Under the pieces are notes generated by a model that saw only the letters and a list, made by a program, of their open reading frames with translations, did no database searches and was not told where the DNA came from. Positions 36,802 through 44,526 of a DNA stretch of 64,000 nucleotides are shown one piece after another. Within the stretch, counting starts at the first letter, position 1. Each line of letters begins with the position of its first letter. The position numbers and the translations under genes were made by a program. This stretch comes from Streptomyces sp. NBC_00249 (lineage in GTDB: Bacteria > Actinomycetota > Actinomycetes > Streptomycetales > Streptomycetaceae). The DNA is taken from positions 124,001 to 188,000 of the forward strand of contig NZ_JAPEMV010000005.1 of assembly GCF_026342355.1 (NCBI RefSeq), read 5' to 3'.

Positions 36802-37188
36802 TCAGCAGTTGATGTGATAGGCCTTGCGCAGGGTCTCGTGGACCGTCCAGATGGTCTTGTCACCCTCCCGCAGGACACAGGCCGAACCCGGGCCCACCTC
36901 CATCGTCGCGCCGCCCTCGACCTCGATGGTGGCGCGGCCGCTGACGACCACGAACAGCTCGTCCGCCTCGGTGTCGGTGACCACCCCGGGGGTGATCTGC
37001 CAGATGCCCCGGATCTGCGAGCCGTCCTCGGACTCCCACAGCACCTTGCCCGTCACGACGGGCGTGCCGGAGAGGATCTGCCCGGGGTCGAGCTCCTCGG
37101 CCTCCAGTTCGGCGTCGGGGAGGTCCGCGACGGACACGGCGAAGGACGCGGGGGCGGGGACGGCGGGGCTGTGGTCACTGGTGCTCAT
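36802..37188 (-). CDS. Cupin-domain protein
   Basis: A 128-residue single-domain cupin of the type with (R/S)GIWQITPGVV, TDTEADELFVVVSGRATIE and GPGSACVLREGDKTIWTVHE. This matches small DUF861-like cupins (ureidoglycolate-lyase/EutQ-like fold) with glutamates in place of most histidine metal ligands. Enzymatic role unknown. ATG 37188; 73 bases separate it from the methyltransferase upstream, which is on the same strand. Confidence 0.85.
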   Translation of the reverse strand: MSTSDHSPAVPAPASFAVSVADLPDAELEAEELDPGQILSGTPVVTGKVLWESEDGSQIRGIWQITPGVVTDTEADELFVVVSGRATIEVEGGATMEVGPGSACVLREGDKTIWTVHETLRKAYHINC

Positions 37189-37261
37189 GGCGCGTCAGCC
37201 TAATCCGGGCGTCCCCGGCGCCGGGGTGACCAGAGCGTCCAGCGCGGGCGCGCCGGACGCG

Positions 37262-38047
37262 TCATTCCGTCGAGCGGGTACGGGGAACCGGGCGGCGGGC
37301 GCCCAGTACGGGCTGGTGGAAGCCGGTGTCCTCGGCGGAGTGCCAGACGGGCTCGCCGAAACCGCTCTGCCGCACGTACTGCGCCGTCTCCTCCTCGGCC
37401 AGCGCCCAGTAGGTCGTCGTCGAGGCGCTGGCGGCCCAGGTACCGCCGGAGGGCAGCAGCTGGAAGAGCTCCACGTCGTAGCGCTCACCGTCCTCGTGCC
37501 AGTGCCACAGCTGGAAGGTGACCGTCCGCCCGTCCGGCCCGGTCCGCACCCGCGGGGCCTCGCTCGCGGGCCGGGTGCGGCGCAGCGCGCCGTACGGGCG
37601 CGTCGAGAGCAGCAGCAGGCCGCCCGGGCGCAGCACCCGCCGGGTTTCGGCCAGCGCGGCCCGCACGTCCTCGGCCCTGAGCAGGTGCGGCAGGGCGTTG
37701 TCGGCGCAGACGACGGCGTCGAAGGAGGCGGCCGGGAAGGGCAGCGCCCGCATGTCGGCGGCGGCGACCGACAGGCTCAGCCCGCGGGCGGCCGCCTCCC
37801 GCGCGGCGCGGGCAGTGGCGACGGGGCTGAGGTCGGTGCCGGTGACCCGGTGTCCCAGGCGTGCCAGGCCCAGCGCCTGGGTGCCGATGCCGCAGGCGTT
37901 GTCCAGCACCTTGTGCGGTCCGGGGCCCAGGGACTTGGTGAGCAGGGTGTCGAGGGCCCGGCCCTGCTTGTCGATGCTCGCGTCCCAGTCCGCGTACATG
38001 AGGTCGTAGCGGGCGGCGAGTTCGTCGTAGAAAACGCGCGTGTCCAT
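37262..38047 (-). CDS. Class I SAM-dependent methyltransferase
   Basis: A 261-residue methyltransferase. VLDNACGIGTQALGLARLG is motif I (SAM binding), TGTDLSPVA motif II, SFDAVVCADNALPHLL motif IV and RRVLRPGGLLLLSTRPYG motif VI. The C-terminal half is rich in aromatic residues (TVTFQLWHWHEDGERY) and resembles the glycine N-methyltransferase-like branch, but the substrate is unknown. It is divergent from psuG. Confidence 0.88.
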   Translation of the reverse strand: MDTRVFYDELAARYDLMYADWDASIDKQGRALDTLLTKSLGPGPHKVLDNACGIGTQALGLARLGHRVTGTDLSPVATARAAREAAARGLSLSVAAADMRALPFPAASFDAVVCADNALPHLLRAEDVRAALAETRRVLRPGGLLLLSTRPYGALRRTRPASEAPRVRTGPDGRTVTFQLWHWHEDGERYDVELFQLLPSGGTWAASASTTTYWALAEEETAQYVRQSGFGEPVWHSAEDTGFHQPVLGARRPVPRTRSTE

Positions 38048-38117
38048 GGAGGAACGCTACTCGGACAGGTTGGCGCCGGGGCGTGGGAAGCGCGTTTGGG
38101 GGCGCGAATCCCGTGCC

Positions 38118-39062
38118 ATGGATGGGGACATGCCACAGCACAGAGCAACCCAGGTCCCGGTCCTGTCGGACGAGGTACGCGAGGCCCTCGCGGCGCGCAG
38201 GCCCGTCGTCGCCCTGGAGTCGACGATCATCGCGCACGGCCTGCCCCGCCCCCGCAATCTGGAGGTGGGCCTCGAACTGGAGGCCCTGGTCCGCGCGGAA
38301 GGCGCCGTTCCGGCGACGGTCGCGGTGATCGACGGGGTGGCGTACGCGGGCCTGGACAAGACCCAACTGGAACGGATCGCCGCAGATCAGGACGTACGCA
38401 AACTCGGCCACCGGGACCTGGCACCCGCCCTCGCCACCGGGGCGACCGGCGCGACGACCGTGTCGGCGACGGCCTTCCTCGCCGCGCGGGCCGGACTGCG
38501 GGTCTTCGCCACCGGCGGGCTGGGCGGCGTCCACCGCGAATGGGCCCTCTCCCAGGACGAGTCGGCGGACCTCCCCCTCCTCGCGCGGACCCGGATCACT
38601 GTGGTGTGCGCGGGGGTGAAGTCGATCCTGGACGTTCCGGCCACGCTCCAGCGGCTGGAGACCCTCGGTGTAGGGATCCTGGGCTACCGGACGCACCGCT
38701 TCCCCGGCTTCTACCTGGCCGACTCCGGCGAACCGGTGGACTGGACGGTGCAGACCCCCGACGAGGTGGCGGCCGCGATGGCCGCTCAGGACGCCCTCGG
38801 TGGACCGGAATCGGCACTGCTGGTCGCCAACCCGGTGGCCGAATCCGACCAGTTGGACCCCGCCCTCCACGACCGGGTCCTGGCCGAAGCCCTCGCCGAA
38901 TGCCGGGAACGCGGGATCACTGGGCAGGCGGTGACACCGTTCCTGCTGGGGTTCCTGGTACGCGCCACCGGAGGGGCCTCCCTGGAGGCGAACCTGGCGG
39001 CGGTACGGGGCAACGTACGCCTCGGGGCCCGGATCGCGGCGGCCTGGGCGGCACGGGCATGA
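38118..39062 (+). CDS. psuG: Pseudouridine-5'-phosphate glycosidase
   Basis: A 314-residue enzyme that reversibly splits pseudouridine 5'-phosphate into uracil and ribose-5-phosphate. VALESTIIAHGLPRPRN, VAVIDGVAYAG, GATTVSATAFLA, FATGGLGGVHR and the catalytic region CAGVKSILDVPATLQRLETL with GYRTHRFPGFY are characteristic of the IndA/PsuG fold. ATG 38118 is preferred; ATG 38130 (MPQHRATQ) would shorten it by four residues. Its stop overlaps the start of the downstream kinase by ATGA, forming the psuG-psuK salvage pair. Confidence 0.94.
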   Translation: MDGDMPQHRATQVPVLSDEVREALAARRPVVALESTIIAHGLPRPRNLEVGLELEALVRAEGAVPATVAVIDGVAYAGLDKTQLERIAADQDVRKLGHRDLAPALATGATGATTVSATAFLAARAGLRVFATGGLGGVHREWALSQDESADLPLLARTRITVVCAGVKSILDVPATLQRLETLGVGILGYRTHRFPGFYLADSGEPVDWTVQTPDEVAAAMAAQDALGGPESALLVANPVAESDQLDPALHDRVLAEALAECRERGITGQAVTPFLLGFLVRATGGASLEANLAAVRGNVRLGARIAAAWAARA

Positions 39063-39961
39063 GCACGGCCTCCGGGGCGCTGGTGGTCGTCGGCGACGTC
39101 GTCACGGACGTCGTCGCGGTCCACCCCGGCCCCCTGGCCCCCGCCACCGACACCGTCGCCCGCATCCGCACCCTGCCCGGCGGCGCCGGGGCCAACGCCG
39201 CCTGCTGGGCGGCCCGTACCGGCGCGGCCGAGGTACGCCTCCTCGCGCGGGTGGGCTCCGAATCGGCACGGTGGCACGAACGGGCCCTGGTCGACGCCGG
39301 AGTACGGCCCCGACTGGTGGTGGACCCGGCGGAGCCGACCGGGACGGTGGTGGCGCTGGTCGGCGACGACGCGGAGCGCACCTTCCTCACCGACAGCGGG
39401 GCCTCACTGCGGCTGTGCCCCGCCGACTGGGCCCCCGCCCTGCTGGACGACGCCGCACACCTGCACCTCTCGGGGTACCTGTTCTTCGCGGACTGCAGCC
39501 GGGAGCTGGCCCTCGTGGCACTGCGGGCCGCGCGGACGCGCGGGGTGCCGGTCAGCGTGGACCCCGCCTCTGCCGGTTTCCTGGCCGTACTGGGCCCCGA
39601 ACGCTTCCTCGCCGCCGTGGCCGGGGCGGGGGTGCTCCTGCCGAACGAGGACGAAGCCCGGCTGCTCGCCGGCCTGCCGGAGCCGGCCGGGGTGGCCCGG
39701 GCGGCGGTGGAACTGAGCCGACGGGTCCCGCTGGTGGTGGTCACACGGGGCACGGGCGGGGCGCTCGTCGCCGAGCACGGCCGGATCACCGCCGAGGTCG
39801 ACGCGGAGCCCGCCGAGGCGGTGGACTCCACCGGGGCCGGCGACGCGTTCACGGGCGGCTTCCTCTCCGCCCGCCTCGCGGGAGCCACCCCGGCGGAAGC
39901 CGCCCGCGCGGGCTGCCGTACCGCTGCGCTGGCCGTGACCCACCTGGGCGGCCGCCCCTGA
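39059..39961 (+). CDS. psuK: PfkB-family kinase, probable pseudouridine kinase
   Basis: A 300-residue PfkB kinase. VVVGDVVTDVVAV begins the fold, PGGAGANAACWAARTGA is the first signature and AVDSTGAGDAFTGGFLSARL the catalytic signature. ATG 39059 overlaps the psuG stop (ATGA), and PsuK supplies the phosphorylated pseudouridine that PsuG cleaves, so the assignment to pseudouridine comes mainly from this context. Downstream lies a repeat-rich gap with no terminator other than the repeat hairpins. Confidence 0.85.
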   Translation: MSTASGALVVVGDVVTDVVAVHPGPLAPATDTVARIRTLPGGAGANAACWAARTGAAEVRLLARVGSESARWHERALVDAGVRPRLVVDPAEPTGTVVALVGDDAERTFLTDSGASLRLCPADWAPALLDDAAHLHLSGYLFFADCSRELALVALRAARTRGVPVSVDPASAGFLAVLGPERFLAAVAGAGVLLPNEDEARLLAGLPEPAGVARAAVELSRRVPLVVVTRGTGGALVAEHGRITAEVDAEPAEAVDSTGAGDAFTGGFLSARLAGATPAEAARAGCRTAALAVTHLGGRP

Positions 39962-39985
39962 CCTGGCCGGCCGGTACCCGGTCCC

Positions 39986-40074
39986 GCTGCGCGGAGCGGT
40001 CCCCGCCCCACCCTTCCACCGTTCCCTGGGGCTCCGCCCCAGACCCCGCGCCTCAAACGCCGGCGGGGCTGGAT
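39986..40074. repeat. Dispersed intergenic module, single copy
   Basis: The 89-base module begins GCTGCGCGGAGC, contains CTGGGGCTCCGCCCCAG at 40025-40041 and ends CAAACGCCGGCGGGGCTGGAT. It is close to the copy at 226-315. It lies 24 bases after psuK and 26 bases before the palindromic element copy 1, and probably acts as the psuK terminator. Confidence 0.8.
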
Positions 40075-40100
40075 TTGGCGGGACCGGATCACGGACGTGA

Positions 40101-40242
40101 GGGGTCGGGGACGGGGTGGGGTGTCGTCCGGGATGTAAAACGTGATGTGTTGGCGCGCGGTACCGCAGTACTGACGAAGCTGCGGAGGGGGCGCCATAAA
40201 TCATGCCCATCCCGGACGGCACCCCCCCCCGCCCCCGACCCC
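40101..40242. mobile_element. 142-bp palindromic MITE-like element, copy 1
   Basis: Terminal inverted repeats of 34 bases (40101-40134 and 40209-40242, beginning GGGGTCGGGGACGGGGTG) enclose 74 bases that are themselves imperfectly palindromic (TGATGTGTTGGCGC against TGATTTATGGCGC). There is no reading frame of its own and no clear target-site duplication. A second copy of exactly the same length lies at 49465-49606. Its right end is three bases from the stop of the kinase-like gene. It could be a non-autonomous transposable element or a structured RNA. Confidence 0.75.
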
Positions 40243-40245
40243 GCC

Positions 40246-40875
40246 CTACGGCAACCCCGTCCACGCCGGATGCCCCGCATCGTCCGCCCGGACCAGGACG
40301 TCCGCCACCGACACCGGGTTCGTCTCGGCGGCGTACCGCGCGAACGCCGGCAGGGTCCACCGGGCCGACGACTCCGTCCGCCGCGCCAGCGCCCCCGCCG
40401 AGAGGCTGATGTGCACGCTGAGGTCGAACGGGAACCACTGCCCCAACAACAGCGGCCCGTGCACGACGAGCACACCCCCCTCCGGGAGTTCGACGTACGG
40501 ACTCCGCGTGGCCCGGTCCCTCACCGGATCCCACAGGTCCGGCAGCACCCGCCCACCGCCGCCCGGGTCCGTCGGCCCGAAGACCTCCCGCCACAGCGCA
40601 CCGGTGTCGTACCAGCCCCCGAGGAACGCGTCCACGTCCTCCCGCCCGAACTCGAACCGCAGCGACGCCGGCCGCAGGAACCCCTCCACTCCGACGACCA
40701 GCACCGCCCGCCCCCGCCCGCGCAGCGCCTCCGCGAGGTGCCCGGCGAGCACCCCGGTACCGGCGGCCGGCGCCCCGTCGATGCCCACCCTCCGCCAGGA
40801 CGGCGAGTCCGAGTCGTCGAGGCGGCCGGCGATCCGCTCGGCCATCCGCTGCCAGGTGATCGGTTCCAGCTTCAC
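40246..40875 (-). CDS. Uridine kinase-like protein with degenerate P-loop
   Basis: A 209-residue protein of the uridine/phosphoribulokinase-like P-loop fold. The family P-loop region reads VGIDGAPAAGTGVLAG, with no lysine where GKS/T is expected; VGVEGFLRP and YVELPEGGVLVVHGPLLLG follow as in uridine kinases, and DLSVHISLSAGALARR resembles the lid. With the lysine missing, catalysis is doubtful, so it may be a regulatory or pseudo-kinase. GTG 40875 is chosen by family start and a GACAAT box six bases before it; the frame extends to 40923 and would then include a TTA codon. Divergent from the WGR gene. Confidence 0.72.
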   Translation of the reverse strand: MKLEPITWQRMAERIAGRLDDSDSPSWRRVGIDGAPAAGTGVLAGHLAEALRGRGRAVLVVGVEGFLRPASLRFEFGREDVDAFLGGWYDTGALWREVFGPTDPGGGGRVLPDLWDPVRDRATRSPYVELPEGGVLVVHGPLLLGQWFPFDLSVHISLSAGALARRTESSARWTLPAFARYAAETNPVSVADVLVRADDAGHPAWTGLP

Positions 40876-40967
40876 CGGCCCATTGTCAGTGCTGCCCCCT
40901 AACTTCATCCACGAGGGGATCACCGGTGTTCAGGAACCGGCGGCCCGACCGTGGGGAGAGGTCTGTC

Positions 40968-42413
40968 ATGGCACGGGAGACGACGTATCTGGAGCTGTCT
41001 CAGGACGGCGGCGGTGCGCACAAGTTCTACGAGGTGACGGTGGACGGCACCGCCGTCTCCGTCCGGTACGGCCGCATCGGCGCGGACGGCCAGCTCCAGG
41101 TCTCCTCGTTCCCGACGGCGGAGAAGGCCCGCGCGGCCGCCGCCAAGAAGATCGGCGAGAAGGTCCGCAAGGGGTACGCCCCCGCCGTCCAGGGCGCCCG
41201 CGCCGCCCGCTCGGTGACGCGCCGCCAGGTGACCTCGGCGCCGTCGACGGCGCGCGCGGTGGCACCGGTGCTGTGGCGTTTCCGCACCGGCTCCTCGGCC
41301 TTCGGCATCCACGTCGACGAGGACCGCTGCTGGGTCGGCAACCAGGCCGGCGACGTGTACACGGTCAGCCACGCCGGCGAGGTGCTGGCCCGGTACTCGC
41401 TGCCGGACGGGGTGAAGTGCCTGGTGGCCGACGAGTTCTGGATCTACGCGGGCTGCGACGACGGCACGGTCTACGACCTCTCCTCGAAGGTGCCGTTCGG
41501 GGCGTACGGGATCGCGGCGGACGTGGACATCTACTGGCTCGACATCCACGAGGGCGTGCTCAACGTCTCGGACGCCGGCGGCGGCCTGACGGTCATCGAC
41601 CACGAGGACGAGCACCAGTGGTCGCGCCGGTCCTCGGGGACCGGCGCGTGGATGGTCCGGGCGGACGAGCGGGCGGTCTACCACGGCCACAGCGCCGGGG
41701 TGACGGCCTACGCGGCCGACGGCACGGGGGAGTTGTGGCACACGCCGACCCCGGGCGGGGTGCTGTTCGGCTGGCAGGAGGAGCACGCCGTGTACGCGGG
41801 CACGGTCCGCAACACCGTGCAGCGCCTGTCGAAGGCGACGGGGGCGGTCGAGGCCTCGTACCCGTGCGACGCGGCGGTGTACTCCTGCGCGACCTCCGCC
41901 GACGGCCGGCACGTGTTCGCGGGCGACTCCTCGTCCTCGGTGTACTGCTTCGACGCCGACGGCCGACGGCTGTGGAAGCTGGGGACGGGCGGCGGTTCCG
42001 CCCTGTCCATGCAGTACCTGGACGAGCGGCTCTACCTGGTGACCACGGACGGTTCCCTGGTGTGCGTGGACGCGAGCGAGGCGGCCATCGCGGCGGCCCA
42101 GCAGGGTTCCGTCCCGGCGGCGAGGGACGTCAAGTCCGCCGCCGCGCTGCCCGTGTTCACCCCGGCGGCCTCGGCCGCGGCGGTGGCGACGGTGTCGGTG
42201 GCCGCCGTGCCGACGGGCGGTGTGGTGGTCGAGTGCGTCCAGCAGGGCGGACGGACCCGGGTGCAGGTGCTGTCGGAGGGCTTCGAGTCCTCCTGGAACG
42301 TGCAGTTCCCACGCGGCATCCGGGAGGCCGGCGCGCGGTACGTGGTCGACGGCCTGCATCCCGCCTCGGGCGGCTTCTACCGGGTGCGCGGGGAGATCCG
42401 CCGACTGGTCTGA
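40968..42413 (+). CDS. WGR-domain protein with PQQ-like beta-propeller
   Basis: A 481-residue cytoplasmic-looking protein. Residues 1-80 form a WGR domain (YLELSQDGGGAHKFYEV, then VRYGRIGADGQLQVSSFPTAEKA), known from PARPs and related DNA-repair proteins as a nucleic-acid-binding module. After an Arg/Ala linker, about residues 95-400 are repeated strands with WRFRTGSSAFGIHVDEDRC, VYAGTVRN and SVYCFDADGRRLWKLGTG, typical of a PQQ/WD-like propeller. It has no signal peptide. GGGGAGAGG precedes ATG 40968. Function is unknown; sensing or scaffolding at nucleic acids is an inference. Confidence 0.8.
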   Translation: MARETTYLELSQDGGGAHKFYEVTVDGTAVSVRYGRIGADGQLQVSSFPTAEKARAAAAKKIGEKVRKGYAPAVQGARAARSVTRRQVTSAPSTARAVAPVLWRFRTGSSAFGIHVDEDRCWVGNQAGDVYTVSHAGEVLARYSLPDGVKCLVADEFWIYAGCDDGTVYDLSSKVPFGAYGIAADVDIYWLDIHEGVLNVSDAGGGLTVIDHEDEHQWSRRSSGTGAWMVRADERAVYHGHSAGVTAYAADGTGELWHTPTPGGVLFGWQEEHAVYAGTVRNTVQRLSKATGAVEASYPCDAAVYSCATSADGRHVFAGDSSSSVYCFDADGRRLWKLGTGGGSALSMQYLDERLYLVTTDGSLVCVDASEAAIAAAQQGSVPAARDVKSAAALPVFTPAASAAAVATVSVAAVPTGGVVVECVQQGGRTRVQVLSEGFESSWNVQFPRGIREAGARYVVDGLHPASGGFYRVRGEIRRLV

Positions 42414-42424
42414 CGTCGGGGTCC

Positions 42425-42525
42425 GTGGTGGACGGGGGTCTCCACGGACGGACAGCCCACCGGACGGCCCAACGGACGGACGGCCGACCAGACGGCCAGA
42501 CGGACGGGGGCCGACGAGGCCGGAC
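42425..42525. repeat. Short GACGGACGGCC-type tandem repeat between genes
   Basis: The gap between the WGR gene and the cupin gene consists largely of imperfect ACGGACGG/GACGGCC units (for example around 42450-42510). No gene or clear terminator is seen. Confidence 0.6.
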
Positions 42526-42534
42526 CAACCCGGC

Positions 42535-42903
42535 TCAGGCCCCGTGCCCCGGGCACCCGCAGGGCTTCGCACCGAACGGAACCGCGGCGGGCAACGCGAA
42601 CGGCGCGCCCGGCGCAAGGTCGCAGGTGACGAGGAGCACCACCGGGTCGTCCCCGAAGTTGCGGCCGAGGTGGATGTGCCCGGTGCCGGCGGGTTCGACG
42701 AAGGTGTCCCCCGCCACGTGCACCTCAACGGCGCCGTCGCTGAGGATCCGGGTCAGGGTTCCGGCCATGACCACGGCCACGAGCGGCACCCGGTGGTAGT
42801 GCCAGCCCGTGCAGCCGCCGGGCTCTATGACCACCTCGCGGCCCATGAGGTCCGAAGGCGCCGTCGCCCTCGGGCGCCGTACCGTCGCCTGCCGTACACC
42901 CAT
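42535..42903 (-). CDS. Cupin-domain protein, small
   Basis: A 122-residue cupin. VIEPGGCTGWHYHRVPLVAVVMAGTLTR contains the HxH ligands of cupin motif 1, and EPAGTGHIHLGRNFGDDPVVLL the motif 2 His. It ends with a Cys-containing PCGCPGHGA tail. ATG 42903 has GGAGGAGGG seven bases upstream; the frame is open 39 codons further but that region is an AT-richer promoter stretch. Divergent from the DUF2293 gene. Role unknown. Confidence 0.83.
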   Translation of the reverse strand: MGVRQATVRRPRATAPSDLMGREVVIEPGGCTGWHYHRVPLVAVVMAGTLTRILSDGAVEVHVAGDTFVEPAGTGHIHLGRNFGDDPVVLLVTCDLAPGAPFALPAAVPFGAKPCGCPGHGA

Positions 42904-43042
42904 GTGCCCTCCTCCATGGGCCCGCCGCGGCCCACTCGACTCACGGTAGGAGGACATCATGACGTCCAGCCAGAGTTGATGAAAGGCTAACAACCTATCT
43001 GTACAAGGTGATATACGCACCGGTCGGCGGTATCACCACCGT

Positions 43043-43714
43043 ATGAGTCTCGTCGTTTTCGAGTCGCAGAAGCAGATCCATTGCGCGGAGTGCCGGCGGG
43101 GCCCGCTGCGGCATCTCGTGCGCGAATCCGGTGTGCCCCGCTGTCTGGACTGTGCCGATCTCGGGCATCTCGTGTACCTGCCGCGCGGCGACACGGCGCT
43201 CACCCGGCGGGCCCGCGAGGCGAGTTCGCTCTCCGCGGTCGTGGTGCGGCTGCACAAGCGCCGCCACCGCTACGAACGTCAGGGGCTGCTGGTCGAGGAC
43301 GCCGCCCTGGCCCGCGCCGAGCGGGCCTGCCTCGCGGACGCCGAGGCGCGGGCCCGCCGCCGGGAGCGGGACCGCCGGCGGCGCGCGGCCGAGGACGTCC
43401 GGTTCACCGCCGCCTTCGCCGCCGAGATCCTGCGGCTGTTCCCGGGCTGCCCGCCCGAGCGGGCGCGGGCCATCGCCGCGCACGCGTCGGTGCGCGGCAG
43501 CGGCCGGGTCGGGCGTACGGCGGCGGGCCGGGCCCTCGACGAGCAGGCGGTGTCGGTGGCGGTACGGGCGGCCGTGCGGCACACGGACACCGAGTACGAC
43601 TCCCTGCTGATGGCGGGGGTCCACCGGTTCGCGGCCCGGGCCCGGCTGGCGGCGCGGATCGACGCGATCCTGGACGCCTGGCGGACGGATCCCGCCCGCG
43701 AAGAGGCTAGTTGA
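43043..43714 (+). CDS. DUF2293-domain protein with N-terminal CxxC pairs
   Basis: A 223-residue protein of unknown function. The start has HCAECRRG and RCLDCADLGHL, two CxxC pairs spaced like a zinc ribbon, then a very Arg-rich central helix (ARRRERDRRRRAAEDV). The C-terminal ILRLFPGCPPERARAIAAHAS and SGRVGRTAAGR through VRHTDTEYDSLL is the DUF2293 signature. The basic, zinc-ribbon-like layout suggests nucleic-acid binding (inference). ATG 43043; the upstream 130 bases are unusually AT-rich for this genome. Its 3' end overlaps the convergent chaplin gene by eight bases. Confidence 0.83.
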   Translation: MSLVVFESQKQIHCAECRRGPLRHLVRESGVPRCLDCADLGHLVYLPRGDTALTRRAREASSLSAVVVRLHKRRHRYERQGLLVEDAALARAERACLADAEARARRRERDRRRRAAEDVRFTAAFAAEILRLFPGCPPERARAIAAHASVRGSGRVGRTAAGRALDEQAVSVAVRAAVRHTDTEYDSLLMAGVHRFAARARLAARIDAILDAWRTDPAREEAS

Positions 43715-44399
43715 GCCGGAACCGCCGGTACAGGAGCGCCCCGCCGAGGAGCAGCGCGCCACCGCCGGGCAGCAGGTAGCCGACGCCTTCGGAGCCGGTG
43801 TGGGCGAGCGCCGAGACGTGCCGCTGATGGGGCTGCGGGGCGGGCGGCGGGGTCACCGGCCGCTGGGTGACGGGCGGCAGCTGGGGCGGCTTGCCCCCGG
43901 TCGGGGTCTCCCCGTTGACGGAGGTGTTGCCGTGGGAGGTGTTGCCGACCCCGACGACGCTCACGGAGTTGCCGCTGACGTTCAGCGGGAGGTCGACGGG
44001 GAGCTGGAGGCCGTTGCCGGACAGCAGCCCGGGCGAATCCTTTCCGCGCCCCTCGGCGACCGCTCCCCCGCCGGTGGCGCCCCCCGGTTTCGAGGGGTGC
44101 GCGGACGAGCCGGGACGTGAGGGCCTCGGCCCGGGATTCCCGCCGCCCGGCGCCTCGTTGGAACATCGGTTGCCGGCGGCGGAGTTGAGGACCCCGACCA
44201 CGCTGACGGTGTTGCCGCACAGGTTCACCGGGGCGTGCACGGGCAGCTGCACCAGGTTCCCGGAGAGCAGCCCCGGGGAGCGCTCGGCCTGTCCGCCCGC
44301 TTCGGCGTCGGCGTGGGCGAGGCCGCCCACCCCCGCGACCGCCAGTCCACCGCCCGCGACCATCGCCGCGATCAAGCCGTTCCGACGAGTGTGGCGCAT
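43707..44399 (-). CDS. chp: Long chaplin with two chaplin domains and a LAHTG sorting signal
   Basis: A 230-residue surface protein. The signal peptide spans about residues 1-30. Chaplin domain 1 (residues 42-80, SPGLLSGNLVQLPVHAPVNL then CGNTVSVVGVLN) keeps the two cysteines, Cys61 and Cys79. Domain 2 (about 122-163, SPGLLSGNGLQLPVDLPLNV) has none. A Pro-rich spacer precedes LAHTG, a hydrophobic helix and RRFRLN, a class E sortase signal, so the protein is attached to peptidoglycan. Long chaplins display the amyloid-like hydrophobic coat of aerial hyphae and spores. A sigma-BldN-type promoter lies upstream. Confidence 0.95.
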   Translation of the reverse strand: MRHTRRNGLIAAMVAGGGLAVAGVGGLAHADAEAGGQAERSPGLLSGNLVQLPVHAPVNLCGNTVSVVGVLNSAAGNRCSNEAPGGGNPGPRPSRPGSSAHPSKPGGATGGGAVAEGRGKDSPGLLSGNGLQLPVDLPLNVSGNSVSVVGVGNTSHGNTSVNGETPTGGKPPQLPPVTQRPVTPPPAPQPHQRHVSALAHTGSEGVGYLLPGGGALLLGGALLYRRFRLN

Positions 44400-44450
44400 C
44401 AGATTTCCTGCCTTCCGGAGGGTTCAGGGGCGTCCTGCCCCGTACCGGAG

Positions 44451-44478
44451 ACAACGCCGTAAACCCATTCGGGTTATA
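44451..44478 (-). promoter_or_regulatory. Sigma-BldN-like promoter of the chaplin gene
   Basis: On the minus strand TATAAC (44478-44473), 16 bases, then CGTTGT (44456-44451) match the published chaplin-type consensus CGTAAC-N16-CGTTGA at 4/6 and 5/6 positions with exact spacing. Transcription would start roughly 45 bases before the ATG. Confidence 0.6.
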
Positions 44479-44526
44479 GAGCCGGTAGGCATTTCACTCC
44501 ATCGTGTACTGGGTACTGCCTACTTC

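Noticed and set aside
42425..42525. CRISPR-like or satellite array of ACGGACGG units
   Set aside because: The units are short, irregular and without spacers; it looks like simple low-complexity sequence.
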